DNA of 40,662 nt from Rhodocyclaceae bacterium (GTDB taxonomy: Bacteria > Pseudomonadota > Gammaproteobacteria > Burkholderiales > Rhodocyclaceae). Numbering within the stretch: the first letter of the stretch is position 1; every line of letters begins with the position of its first letter. A model generated the notes under the pieces. That model ran no database searches. It was not told where the DNA came from and saw only the letters and a program-made list of their open reading frames with translations. The DNA is taken from assembly GCA_023230455.1 (NCBI GenBank), contig JALNXH010000027.1, positions 1 to 40,662 of the forward strand, written 5' to 3'. Shown here in pieces: positions 15,294 through 24,084 of the stretch. Position numbers and translations under genes: made by a program.

Positions 15294-16163
15294 ATGGTTC
15301 GTAAAGACGAAATAATTCATCAACGCCAGGCAATGCTTAAGCTCCTGCTTATCTGGGAGGGACGTTTGAATCGTGGCCGACTTATGGATCTCTTCGATCT
15401 CGGTGCTAACTGGGCCAGCGTCTGGATTCGAGAGTTCCGCGAAGAGCACCCAGACTGGCTTTCCTGGGACACGAAGACTCGGAGTTTTCACGCCACGCCG
15501 GCGGCATTCAAAGCCTGGCGTGCTTCTGATCCCCGACGGCTGGCTGACGCCTCATCCCTAGCCCGGTACCTCGCGTTGGTCGGTTTGCCGTACGCGGTTA
15601 CCAGCATAGAGCCAGGTGAGGGTGGCCTGTTGGCAGCATTTCCAGACCTCTCGACACCATCTCCGCAGCACTTTTCCGTCATTTCAGAGGCGATTCGCCT
15701 TGGCCGTGCCGTGCAGCTGACCTATCGGTCCATGCAGAATCCGGAACCCCATCAGCGAATCATCTCGCCGCACAATCTGATTCGAGCCGGGCGCCGTTGG
15801 CATGTGCGGGCCTATTGCGATACCAGGCAGGATTTCCGAGACTACGCGCTCGGTCGGATTGTTGAGGCAAAGCTACTGCCGGCACCGGTAACCCGGGGCG
15901 AGCAGGACGACAAGGCTTGGCTAACTGGAGTCCGGGTGCGGCTAGTAGCCCATCCAGATTTAACGCCAGAGCAAGAATCGCTTATTCGCTTCGAATATTT
16001 CGGCAATACCGCAGCACGAGTGGAAACCTGCCGCGGAGCCCTAGTGAGCTACTTCATTCAGGATGTTCGCGCGGCAATGGACGTCAAGAAGCAGCGTCCG
16101 CCGGACTACCAGTTGGCTGTGGCCAACCTTGATGAGGTGAGGCCTTGGCTTTTCCCCAACTGA
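15294..16163 (+). CDS. WYL-domain transcriptional regulator of the Wadjet operon
   Basis: 289-residue regulator with an N-terminal winged helix (~15-70), a central WYL domain (~125-190, with SPHNLIRAGRRWHVRAYC in the place of the W-Y-L strand) and a C-terminal ~90-residue extension (WCX-like). WYL proteins such as BrxR/CapW repress defence operons and respond to infection-derived ligands, probably nucleic acids or nucleotides. The gene is first in the Wadjet operon and its last 19 bases overlap the jetA frame, so it is likely an autoregulatory switch for jetABCD. The ATG follows a -10-like hexamer closely. Assignment of domain is good; the ligand is unknown. Confidence 0.85.
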   Translation: MVRKDEIIHQRQAMLKLLLIWEGRLNRGRLMDLFDLGANWASVWIREFREEHPDWLSWDTKTRSFHATPAAFKAWRASDPRRLADASSLARYLALVGLPYAVTSIEPGEGGLLAAFPDLSTPSPQHFSVISEAIRLGRAVQLTYRSMQNPEPHQRIISPHNLIRAGRRWHVRAYCDTRQDFRDYALGRIVEAKLLPAPVTRGEQDDKAWLTGVRVRLVAHPDLTPEQESLIRFEYFGNTAARVETCRGALVSYFIQDVRAAMDVKKQRPPDYQLAVANLDEVRPWLFPN

Positions 16164-17626
16164 CACAGGCTGCCCGGCGCGCTGGTACGACGGCAGCCAC
16201 ACTGCTGTTCGATCGACTGCCTGACCGGCTTTTTGCTCCACTCTCATCGGTTAACCGACAACGGTATTGGGCCTTGCTCTGCCGACTGCATGAGAAGCGC
16301 TTCGGTCCCGATGCGCCGTTGCCGCCCAGCCATGGCTTCTCCGTGCGCGAGATCGTGCAGGACATCGAAGATGAGTTGTATACCCAAGATATATGGGACG
16401 CCGAAGATGGACATTCGCCAGAGACGCCCATCAATATCCGTGCTAATCAGGTCTTCCATCGTTTTGAAGAATCCGGTTGGTTTCGTCTGGAGAAACATGG
16501 TGTCGAGAAACGTGTCGCCATGCGCCCAACCGTCAATCAGTTTCTGACGATCCTGGTGTCGTTCGCAGAAACCGGCCCCGTCTTCCTGTCGGGGAAAATT
16601 CGCTCTATTGACTTGAATATTCAGCAAGTTGTCGAAGGCAAGGCTGATGGTGACACGCTGAGTGAGACCGCCGAGCAGGCGCGCCATCTCCTGGAGCATG
16701 TGCGCAATACCGGGACGAATATCCGGGACATCATGGAGGCCCTCGCACACGAGACCACTACGGCCGAGTACGTCCGGCGATTTTTCAGCGACTACATCGA
16801 ACAGGTGTTCATTGGTGACTACCGCGAGTTGCGGACCAAGGAGCATCCGCTGTCACGTCGCCAACAGATCATTCGAGCTGTCGATGAGCTTTATTCGTCA
16901 GAGACTCACCGGACGCGGCTGATCACTTGGTATGAGACTAAACGCTGTACCGGTGATCGCCACAAAGCGGAAGTCCTTTTCGAGAAGGACATTCATCGCC
17001 TCCTTGAACTGAATCGGATTGATGAATACCTCGATAGGCTCGACGACGAGATCCGTCGCGCCAATAGGCGTGCGCTGGCCTACCTCGACTACCGGTTGCG
17101 TTCGCTGCGACCAGTGGATCACTTGGTCAAACAAGCTATCGCTACAGCTCTTGCGGGAAATCTCCCGGCAATCAGCGACCCGTTTCCGCCGGGTGACATG
17201 ATCAGCGGAGACCGTCTTGCCGAGCCGCGGAGGACTGTCGACCGTGCGCCGCCTTCGAACCTGCGCCGTGAGCGTCCCTCGGATGTACAGGTCGCCCGAG
17301 CCCACATCATGCTGCGCGCACGGGAAGCCCGAAGCATGACGCCGCCTAAGCTTGCAGAGTTTGTGATTGGCCGTCTCGCCGGCGCCGACAAATTGTCTAG
17401 TGACAGTCTTGTGCTTGCCAGCATTTCTGACGTTCGGGCCTATCAGGCCTTGGCAGGGCTTGGTTTGGCTATGAGCTCGGATAGCCGGAGACTGCAGCTT
17501 TCGGCCGCAGCTATGGCAAAGGGATTCCGTGTTTCGATGGCGGATGACACCGAGCATGACGGAGCGCTCATAGCGGGTCGTTCCTTCACCATTGAACGGC
17601 GCAAGACGCCGGTGGAGAAAGCTTGA
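16145..17626 (+). CDS. jetA: Wadjet subunit JetA (kleisin-like)
   Basis: 493-residue JetA, the kleisin-like (MukF-like) subunit that bridges the JetC ATPase heads in the Wadjet SMC complex, which extrudes loops on small circular DNA and triggers its cleavage. The N-terminus (LFDRLPDRLFAPLSSVNRQRYWALL) and the following winged-helix-like region resemble the JetA group represented by DUF5716 rather than the DUF3375 type, by impression. The frame starts at a TTG (16145) inside the end of the WYL gene, preceded by GAGGTGAGG; spacing is short, so a slightly different start is possible. It overlaps jetB by one base. The C-terminal ~100 residues after ISDPFPPGD look disordered and then structured again. 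Subtype call is tentative. Confidence 0.82.
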   Translation: MAFPQLTQAARRAGTTAATLLFDRLPDRLFAPLSSVNRQRYWALLCRLHEKRFGPDAPLPPSHGFSVREIVQDIEDELYTQDIWDAEDGHSPETPINIRANQVFHRFEESGWFRLEKHGVEKRVAMRPTVNQFLTILVSFAETGPVFLSGKIRSIDLNIQQVVEGKADGDTLSETAEQARHLLEHVRNTGTNIRDIMEALAHETTTAEYVRRFFSDYIEQVFIGDYRELRTKEHPLSRRQQIIRAVDELYSSETHRTRLITWYETKRCTGDRHKAEVLFEKDIHRLLELNRIDEYLDRLDDEIRRANRRALAYLDYRLRSLRPVDHLVKQAIATALAGNLPAISDPFPPGDMISGDRLAEPRRTVDRAPPSNLRRERPSDVQVARAHIMLRAREARSMTPPKLAEFVIGRLAGADKLSSDSLVLASISDVRAYQALAGLGLAMSSDSRRLQLSAAAMAKGFRVSMADDTEHDGALIAGRSFTIERRKTPVEKA

Positions 17627-18294
17627 TGAGCCAATACTGGGAATCCCTGGCCTCGCGAACAGATGGTCAGCACACGAGCGAAGAGCTCGAGATGGCTGCT
17701 TACCGGCTCGCAGTAGAGCAGGTCCTCTATTACGCAGATCGCCATAGCCGGACGGCCTACTGGATGATCGAGCGCTATGAGCGTGAATTCCGGATGGCGC
17801 TTGCACCTCTGGGTATTGATGTTCAGGTGAACCGCCAGTTGCGATATGCCTATGCTTTGCCCAAGCACGCCAAGGCTGGTGCGGTGTCCATTGCACAAAC
17901 CGTTTTTGCGCTGGTCCTTCGTGCGATCTATGACGAGTCAGCCAGCACCGGGCAACTGACAGACGATGGCGAGGTGGTTTGTGACCTCGTGGAACTCGCT
18001 GAGAAGTATCGTTTGATGTCCGGCGAGGATTTTCCCGTAAAAGGAAAGCTGGAAGCACTCATGGGAACCATGAAGCGCTGGGGCATCGCCAAGAAGTCTG
18101 ATGATCACAGCATCGAAGATGGCGACGATCTTGCAGGCCAGCCCTATGCAGTAATCATTCGTCCCGCGATTACCGACGTGCTGGGCGAGGCCGCGCTGGC
18201 ACGCCTGATTCAATTCAAGACCATGACTTCGGCGGATACCACTGAATCAGATGTTGCTGTGCTGGTTCCTGACGAGGGAGTAAGTCAAGCATGA
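17626..18294 (+). CDS. jetB: Wadjet subunit JetB (DUF4194)
   Basis: 222-residue DUF4194-type protein, the MukE-like KITE subunit that binds the JetA kleisin. The ATG at 17626 shares one base with the jetA stop and has GGTGGAG at good distance; a TTG one codon earlier is less likely. The first 60 residues (AYRLAVEQVLYYADRHSRTAYWMIERY) are helical, followed by tandem winged-helix-like segments, as in the family. The last four bases overlap jetC (ATGA). The order jetA-jetB-jetC-jetD and the tight overlaps support the assignment more than any single motif. Confidence 0.85.
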   Translation: MSQYWESLASRTDGQHTSEELEMAAYRLAVEQVLYYADRHSRTAYWMIERYEREFRMALAPLGIDVQVNRQLRYAYALPKHAKAGAVSIAQTVFALVLRAIYDESASTGQLTDDGEVVCDLVELAEKYRLMSGEDFPVKGKLEALMGTMKRWGIAKKSDDHSIEDGDDLAGQPYAVIIRPAITDVLGEAALARLIQFKTMTSADTTESDVAVLVPDEGVSQA

Positions 18295-21200
18295 AGTACC
18301 TCGAGCAAATTAAGGTAGTGCAGTTCTTTCTTTTCGAACAGCAGGACGTACCATTGGGTGAAATCACAGGCATCTTTGGCCCGAACGGCAGTGGCAAGAG
18401 CTCGTTGCTTGATGCGGTGCAGATCGCCATGCTTGGCGCCAACAGCCGTCTATGCGCCCTCAACGCGCAGGCTGACGAGCAAGCGACAACCCGTTCGCTG
18501 CGGGCTTACTGCCTTGGTCAGTACGGCGAGAGCCCTGAGCACCGCGCCCGCGACAACGCGACGACTTACATTACCCTGATCTGGCGAGACACTGAGACTG
18601 GTGCTCCGCTGTCCATGGGCGTATGCCTGTACGCCTCTGCCGAGCGTGACAGCCATGACGTGCTGGGACGCTACATTCTGCCGGACGTTGAGCTGTCCAT
18701 GGGTGATCACCTCGAAGTCGTCGATGGCGAGGAGCGGCCGCGGGCTTGGGCGACGTTTCGTCACCAGCTGATCGAGCGATCCAAGGTCTCCGGTCAGGAT
18801 CCGCTCTTTGCGGATTCCGACCGTTACATCCGGGCAGCCCTGCTGGCCTTGCGGGGTGCAGGCAGTGCTCCAGTGCCGGAAGCCTTCACGCGGGCCTTCC
18901 GGTTCGCCCTGCGTATGCGCTTCGACAAGACGGTTGACCAGATCGTGCGCAATGATGTGCTGGAGGCTCGGCCGACCAACATCAAGAAGTTCAAGGAGGT
19001 GACTGAGTCCTTCCGGCGACTGGCGGAAATGGTCGCGCAGGTGGAAGCCAAGATCGCAGACGGTGAGCGGGTTAGCGTCGAATACGACAAGGCCGCTGAC
19101 GAATCTCAGCGTGCCGTGACCTGGAATGCGCTCTCGAAGATGGCGGCAGCCCAGGTCGCCAACGAGAACCTTGAGCAGGCGCGCATTGCCACGGAAAAAG
19201 CCGAGGAAGCTGTGCAAGTTTGCGAGGACAAGAAGACCGCGCTGGAACTCGAAGCCAACGACGCCAAGACGGCTGCGGAGCGCGCGCGCGTACAGCGCGA
19301 GGCACATGCTGCTCACAAGGATTACGGGGCGCTACAGACTACGATCCAGGCTGCAGAGGGTAGAGTACAGGCGAAGCGCACTGAAGTCGCCAATAGCATC
19401 CAACTGGTACGGCGGGCGCTGAACGAGGCTGCCGGCTCGGATTTCCTGAAGGCGCAAGTATCCGGGCTTAAGATTGCGGTGAGCGCGCTGGATCAGTTGA
19501 AGGGCCAAGTAGACGACGGTACGGCCACTCGGGATGGGGTCGTGGCCGCTCTGCGCCCGGCCGTCAAGACGGCACATGTCGCATTCAACGAACTGTTCAG
19601 CCAAGGCGGCACACTTAAACGTGCCCTCGACGACGCAAGGGATGCAGAGCGACAAGCCAAGGAGAACCTGGCACGCGTCCGGGCTGGCCGCGCCCCATTG
19701 TCGACAGAGGCTCAGCGGCTCCTCACGGAACTGGGCGACCACGGTGTTCAGGCAACCCCGGTGTGCGACCTGGTACGCATCGTCGATCCGGAATGGCAGC
19801 CGGTTATCGAGTCTTACCTGAAGCGCAATATAGAGGCTCTGCTGGTTTCTGCCGACCAAGAGAAGGATGCCTTCCGCATCTATCGCAGCCTAACGGGATC
19901 GCAGGCCGTCTATGGTGCCAAAATTGCCATGGAGAGTCGCCAAACCATCAGCAAGCGGTTGGAGCAGGGTTCGGTCGCCGAACTCATCGACGGCGACAAT
20001 CCAGCGGCCGTTGCTTACTTGCAGCGCCAGTTCGGTGATTTGCGTTGTGCTGACAGCGACAAGGACGCACTTGCCGGGCAGCGTACCCTCACCAAGGACG
20101 GGATGCTGGTGTCTGGTGGCGAGATCGAGCGCTTGCGTCCCGTGTCGCCTGCGCAATTCCGGATTGGTGCGGGCAGCACCAGCCACCGTAGTGCGGTTCA
20201 GGGCGAACTGGAGCGCGCGCAGAAGACGATTCTTGAGTTGGAAGGCCAGGAGAGAGCATTGAATGGTCTGGTCAGTGCGCTGCAACATGTGGCTCACGAA
20301 GACTCAGTCTTGAAATACGTAAGTGACGCGTGGAGCGCCATGGAAGATGCGCAGCATGAAGTGACCAGCAAGACCGAACTGCTGAAGGGAGCGGCAGACG
20401 AGGACTATGTGCGTCTGGGCGAGGAAGAGACGGCAGCACGACAGCGGGCTGCTGCAGCCGAGGGGCGCCTTCGTGAAGTGGCTGAGGAGATCGGTGGCGC
20501 AAAGGCCAGGCTCGCGCAATGTGAAAGTAGGGAAGTGGCGGCGACAGCCGCAGCGAACGCTGCACACACTGAGGCCACGGAAGCTCGCCAGCACCCCGAG
20601 GTTGATAAGGACTTCGAGGCTCGCAAGTGGGATGAGCTCCTCGACAAGCATTGCAGCGCGTACTCGGCGATGATGCAGCAAGCAGACGACCAGCAGGGAG
20701 CCTGCCGTCGGCGCATGGCGGGAGCCATCAACGCGGGTACCAAAGAGCTTGGCATCTTCCTGCAGAAATACCGGGAGCACGCGCCTCAGGACATTGCCGC
20801 CGATTGGCTGAAGGCCCGGGAGTGGCTGAAGGATCTGTTGAAGCAGCTAAATGACACTCAGCTTGCGCCATTCAAGGCCGACATGGATGCGGCCTACCGT
20901 ACCTCGCAGGAGACCTTTCGCAACGACGTGGCGATTGCGCTCAACAACAACCTTGAGTGGGTGGGTGAGACTATGGATCGGCTAAACGCCGTGTTGCGCG
21001 AGTGCCCGACCTTCTCGAATGGCGAGCGCTACCGGTTCCGGCGGGTGGTTCGGCCGCAGCTGGAATCCTTGCTCAAGTTCGTGAAGAACGTCGCAGCTTA
21101 TGGCCCGACGGAAGATCTGCTCGGCGGCCCTGGCGAGCTGCCTGAGGAATTCCGGGCGCTGCTCGAGGACAAAGTTGCACCCGGCGCCACCGGTGTGCGT

Positions 21201-21740
21201 AGTCCGTTGGATGATTACCGCGAGTTCTTCGAATTCGACATCGAGATCTTGCGCGAGGATCCGCTGACTAAGGTGCCCAAGGTCGTAGGTCACCTTAGCA
21301 AGCGCTTGGGGCCGGGTTCAGGTGGTGAGCATCGTGCACCACTTTACGTTATCGCCGGCGCAGCATTGGCGTCGGCCTATCGCCTCGACCGTGGGCACAA
21401 GGATGGGCTGCGGCTGATGCTGCTCGACGAGGCCTTCAACAAGATGGATCCGACGAACATCATCGCCACGATGCGCTATCTGGAAGAGTTGGGGCTACAG
21501 GTGTTCATGGCGAGCCCCGGTGAAAATCTTGGCATCCTGACGGCATTCCTGCATCGCTACTACGACATCCTACGTGATGTCGACAATAACGCCGTGATGA
21601 TTGAAGGCCGGGATGTTCATTCGGAGACGCGGGCGATGTTCCGTGAGGACCTGCCTGAGTTCAACCCTGGGTTGGTTGATCAGGAGGTCGTCACGATGCG
21701 TCGCGGCACGTCGGCCACTCAGGGCGCTGTGACGGTCTAA
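18291..21740 (+). CDS. jetC: Wadjet SMC-like ATPase JetC
   Basis: 1149-residue SMC/MukB-like ATPase, the motor of Wadjet. Walker A GPNGSGKSS begins near residue 30. Two long coiled-coil arms (about 240-440 and 610-800) surround a hinge-like central part around 470-610. The ABC signature-like GSGGEHR is near 1010 and Walker B LMLLDEAF has D1046/E1047. The ends meet to form the ATPase head, and the arms hold DNA during loop extrusion. The start overlaps jetB by 4 bases. All catalytic motifs are present and the length is normal for the family, so the system is probably active. Confidence 0.9.
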   Translation: MKYLEQIKVVQFFLFEQQDVPLGEITGIFGPNGSGKSSLLDAVQIAMLGANSRLCALNAQADEQATTRSLRAYCLGQYGESPEHRARDNATTYITLIWRDTETGAPLSMGVCLYASAERDSHDVLGRYILPDVELSMGDHLEVVDGEERPRAWATFRHQLIERSKVSGQDPLFADSDRYIRAALLALRGAGSAPVPEAFTRAFRFALRMRFDKTVDQIVRNDVLEARPTNIKKFKEVTESFRRLAEMVAQVEAKIADGERVSVEYDKAADESQRAVTWNALSKMAAAQVANENLEQARIATEKAEEAVQVCEDKKTALELEANDAKTAAERARVQREAHAAHKDYGALQTTIQAAEGRVQAKRTEVANSIQLVRRALNEAAGSDFLKAQVSGLKIAVSALDQLKGQVDDGTATRDGVVAALRPAVKTAHVAFNELFSQGGTLKRALDDARDAERQAKENLARVRAGRAPLSTEAQRLLTELGDHGVQATPVCDLVRIVDPEWQPVIESYLKRNIEALLVSADQEKDAFRIYRSLTGSQAVYGAKIAMESRQTISKRLEQGSVAELIDGDNPAAVAYLQRQFGDLRCADSDKDALAGQRTLTKDGMLVSGGEIERLRPVSPAQFRIGAGSTSHRSAVQGELERAQKTILELEGQERALNGLVSALQHVAHEDSVLKYVSDAWSAMEDAQHEVTSKTELLKGAADEDYVRLGEEETAARQRAAAAEGRLREVAEEIGGAKARLAQCESREVAATAAANAAHTEATEARQHPEVDKDFEARKWDELLDKHCSAYSAMMQQADDQQGACRRRMAGAINAGTKELGIFLQKYREHAPQDIAADWLKAREWLKDLLKQLNDTQLAPFKADMDAAYRTSQETFRNDVAIALNNNLEWVGETMDRLNAVLRECPTFSNGERYRFRRVVRPQLESLLKFVKNVAAYGPTEDLLGGPGELPEEFRALLEDKVAPGATGVRSPLDDYREFFEFDIEILREDPLTKVPKVVGHLSKRLGPGSGGEHRAPLYVIAGAALASAYRLDRGHKDGLRLMLLDEAFNKMDPTNIIATMRYLEELGLQVFMASPGENLGILTAFLHRYYDILRDVDNNAVMIEGRDVHSETRAMFREDLPEFNPGLVDQEVVTMRRGTSATQGAVTV

Positions 21741-21744
21741 AACT

Positions 21745-22914
21745 ATGGATGCGCACGCGCGCCAGCTACTCGAGAAGCTGCTTCGTGACGGGGATAAAGC
21801 CGATGCGGGCGTCCGTTCGCGAGCTGCTGCGCTTACGCAGTCGAGCCTCGCGGATTACAGCAAGCAGCGGTCCTTGCAGGCCAAGGAGTCTTTCGAGACC
21901 ACCATGCAGGCGGCACGAGCCCAGGGCGCAATCAGCCTCATCTGGGATGAACCGCAGGAGGGAAACGGCTTCATCAAACGAGTAGGCCTTGTCGATTCGA
22001 GAGCCTTGGCCGAGTTTCTTGGTCATACGCTGTTTGCCGACATCCTAGCTTGCGCCAGAACGCAGTTTGCGCCTTACGTAGAGCGATTCCCGGTTCTCAA
22101 CGACGTGTTGCAACGCTGGACTCGATTGCGCACGGTCAGGACGATGACGCCAACCTCGGTACAGGACTGGCTGGATGCGGTGAAGGTCATTGATTCGGCG
22201 CGTGACGTAACTGCAGATACGATCTCGGTTCCGATCCGGGAAGCAAGCTACCGCGTCTTCAAGGACAGCAAACGCATCGAGAAGCTGGCTGGTGCGGTCG
22301 ATGTGCTGCTGTGTGGTAGCGTCGAAGCGGTACCCCGGGAACCTGCTGCCGTATGGGGGGAACTGGGCCTGTTCCGAGAAGAACACCCTGTACTGCTTGC
22401 TGGCAATGTGATCATCAGGCGGGAACGCGTGACGGCTTGCCTTGACGTGCCCTACGTGGGGCTGCCTGCGGCGACCATACATGGCTTGGAAAGCGTTCCT
22501 CGCCAAGTGATGACCATCGAAAACCTGACGACGTTCCACAGCGAGGCGAAGCGTCTGCGTAACGAGGATGTTCTGCTCATCTACACTGCGGGGATGCCTT
22601 CGCCAGCCTGGCGAGCGATGTATGGTCGCGTCCTAAGGGATGTGCCTGGAGAAACGCCGATTTTTCACTGGGGTGATGTTGATGAAGGTGGCTTTCGGAT
22701 TGCTGCGACACTGTCGCGGGAGGCCCGTTTGGCTGGTCACTCACTACAGCCGTGGAAGATGCATCCAGACGACATTCCCTCCGATGTGAGGCGTAAGGCG
22801 ACTTCCTATGTGCTGGGTCGTATTCAGCATTTCGCTACTGCTGCTGGCTGGTCTGCGCTTGGCGAGGCAGTTGCTGAGGCAGGTTTTACCGTGGAGCAGG
22901 AGGCGCTTGCATAA
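21745..22914 (+). CDS. jetD: Wadjet nuclease JetD (Toprim, DUF2220)
   Basis: 389-residue JetD, the topoisomerase-VI-like nuclease subunit that cuts plasmid DNA once the SMC motor has extruded it. The Toprim domain has TIENLTTFH with E259 and HWGDVDEGGF with D311/D313, the E...D-x-D metal site. The N-terminal ~230 residues correspond to the arm and winged-helix part of the family. It begins four bases after jetC stops; no separate ribosome binding site is evident, so translation is probably coupled. It is the last gene of the operon and converges with an unrelated minus-strand gene 11 bases away. Confidence 0.9.
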   Translation: MDAHARQLLEKLLRDGDKADAGVRSRAAALTQSSLADYSKQRSLQAKESFETTMQAARAQGAISLIWDEPQEGNGFIKRVGLVDSRALAEFLGHTLFADILACARTQFAPYVERFPVLNDVLQRWTRLRTVRTMTPTSVQDWLDAVKVIDSARDVTADTISVPIREASYRVFKDSKRIEKLAGAVDVLLCGSVEAVPREPAAVWGELGLFREEHPVLLAGNVIIRRERVTACLDVPYVGLPAATIHGLESVPRQVMTIENLTTFHSEAKRLRNEDVLLIYTAGMPSPAWRAMYGRVLRDVPGETPIFHWGDVDEGGFRIAATLSREARLAGHSLQPWKMHPDDIPSDVRRKATSYVLGRIQHFATAAGWSALGEAVAEAGFTVEQEALA

Positions 22915-22925
22915 TCGTAGTCAGG

Positions 22926-23603
22926 TTATGGCATGTACTCCAGAGCCAACTCCTCATTGAGTACGAATGGCAACTCCAGTTGTACTGGCTCGCGCCGGAA
23001 ACGGAATCGGCGCCAGGGTCTCAGCCTGAATCGGGAACCGTCCTGGTGAGCGATCGGGATTGAACGTTGATGCTGGACCAACCATACCGCCCTGGCATAG
23101 TGCCGCCGAAACTCCGATACCGAAATCAACAGAAAATCGGCGACTGCCTGCAACTTATTGTCGAACTGACGTAGCAGGTCCGCATAAGCAGCGGCCAGCG
23201 AAGATCCGGCATCAATTGTTTCGGCATCCTGCGCAGCTTCTCGTGCCAATAATTCAACCAAGGGATCGCTTCCGTCATTACTGACCAATGTTCTCATCAG
23301 CGGATGTACGTCCTCGTCATTGTCTGCGTTGCCATGGTCCAGACGGATGGCATGCCGAACCTGAGTCTCGGTATAACGTACCAACGCCTGATAAAGATAG
23401 GACAGGAGCCGTTCCTGATAATCCCGATCCGAAAAGTTGATCTGGATGTTCTTGGTTGAGTAAATCGCATGGGCCATGACCCACGCCTCGCTCTTTACAT
23501 CATCGAATTGGTATTCGCCGCGAGTGTGGCGGGCGATCCGTTTGAGATCGGACTGTCGCTCGCGAACAAAGTAGTCAAATCCACTGTCGTCATTCGATAC
23601 CAT
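22926..23603 (-). CDS. unrecognised protein, sigma-factor-like architecture
   Basis: I do not recognise this 225-residue protein. Its N-terminal half (FDYFVRERQSDLKRIARH, then FDDVKSEAWVMAHAI) has the helical look of sigma-70 region 2, and SVSEFRRHYARAVWLVQHQR (~160-180) resembles an HTH recognition helix. The C-terminus is strongly basic (RFRLRPWRRFRFRRE) and ends in LELPFVLNEELALEYMP. The start at 23603 is preferred over an ATG at 23621 because AGGA lies just ahead of it. It lies between jetD (convergent, 11 bp) and the HTH copy 2, in its own transcription unit. It might be a small regulator or an ECF-like factor. No function is claimed. Confidence 0.6.
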   Translation of the reverse strand: MVSNDDSGFDYFVRERQSDLKRIARHTRGEYQFDDVKSEAWVMAHAIYSTKNIQINFSDRDYQERLLSYLYQALVRYTETQVRHAIRLDHGNADNDEDVHPLMRTLVSNDGSDPLVELLAREAAQDAETIDAGSSLAAAYADLLRQFDNKLQAVADFLLISVSEFRRHYARAVWLVQHQRSIPIAHQDGSRFRLRPWRRFRFRREPVQLELPFVLNEELALEYMP

Positions 23604-23684
23604 GCCATTCCTGTCGCACATTGAGCGATCAGGATCGCATGATGACTTGTCTGCTATCAGCCAGATCTGACCTGGAAAACTGGA

Positions 23685-23752
23685 TCAACGCTCGTTGAGT
23701 ATTTATCCGAATCGAGCTACTTTGATGCGGATAATCAACGACCGTTTATCAT
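23685..23752 (+). promoter_or_regulatory. double operator and promoter of HTH gene copy 2
   Basis: Operator 1 TCAACGCTCGTTGA (23685-23698) is a perfect palindrome; operator 2 TCAACGACCGTTTA (23735-23748) has one mismatch. They are 50 bp apart, close to five helical turns, so cooperative binding on one DNA face is plausible. Operator 2 overlaps the -10-like TATCAT (23747-23752), 6 bases before the ATG. There is no Shine-Dalgarno, suggesting a leaderless mRNA. The same layout is kept at 3766-3834. Confidence 0.65.
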
Positions 23753-23758
23753 CTGACC

Positions 23759-24007
23759 ATGACCTCTCGTACCGTTTCGATTACCTCTGCCACCGATATT
23801 GGCACCATTCTTCGCCTATTGCGCAAAGAGACGGGGCTCACGCAAAGGGACATGGCCGGGCTGTGCAATGTCAGCTTGCCATTCCTGAACCAAGTGGAGC
23901 AGGGGAAGCCAACGGCCCAAATCGGCAAGGTGCTGGAGGTGTGCCGTCGGTACGGGATCGAGGTGGTATTTCATCTGCCTGCAAAGCCAGATGGGGATGA
24001 GGAGTAG
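23759..24007 (+). CDS. HipB/Y4mF-like HTH regulator, copy 2
   Basis: 82-residue Cro/cI-type HTH protein, paralogue of the one at 11270 (60 of 82 identical; the central HTH block from GLTQRD to EVC is nearly unchanged). It presumably binds the TCAACG-N2-CGTTGA palindromes in front of itself and so autorepresses. HipA or another toxin would be expected directly downstream, but the next feature is the right three-heptamer site at 24027, and then a different toxin-antitoxin pair. Both copies thus lack a toxin and both end at a suspected recombination site. Confidence 0.82.
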   Translation: MTSRTVSITSATDIGTILRLLRKETGLTQRDMAGLCNVSLPFLNQVEQGKPTAQIGKVLEVCRRYGIEVVFHLPAKPDGDEE

Positions 24008-24026
24008 GCAGTAATTTGATGACTGA

Positions 24027-24067
24027 GCGGAGATAAGCACTATCAATCTCCGCAAATAGCGCGGAGA
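24027..24067. repeat. composite palindromic site, right copy (three heptamers)
   Basis: GCGGAGA (24027-24033), 13 bp, TCTCCGC (24047-24053), 7 bp, GCGGAGA (24061-24067). Heptamers, order, orientation and both gaps equal the site at 2355-2395, while the gap sequences differ. It follows the HTH stop by 19 bases and precedes the CopG/ParE pair; the left copy also precedes a toxin-antitoxin pair. The two sites bound 21.7 kb. Confidence 0.6.
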
Positions 24068-24084
24068 AAACATGGTCGCCTGTT

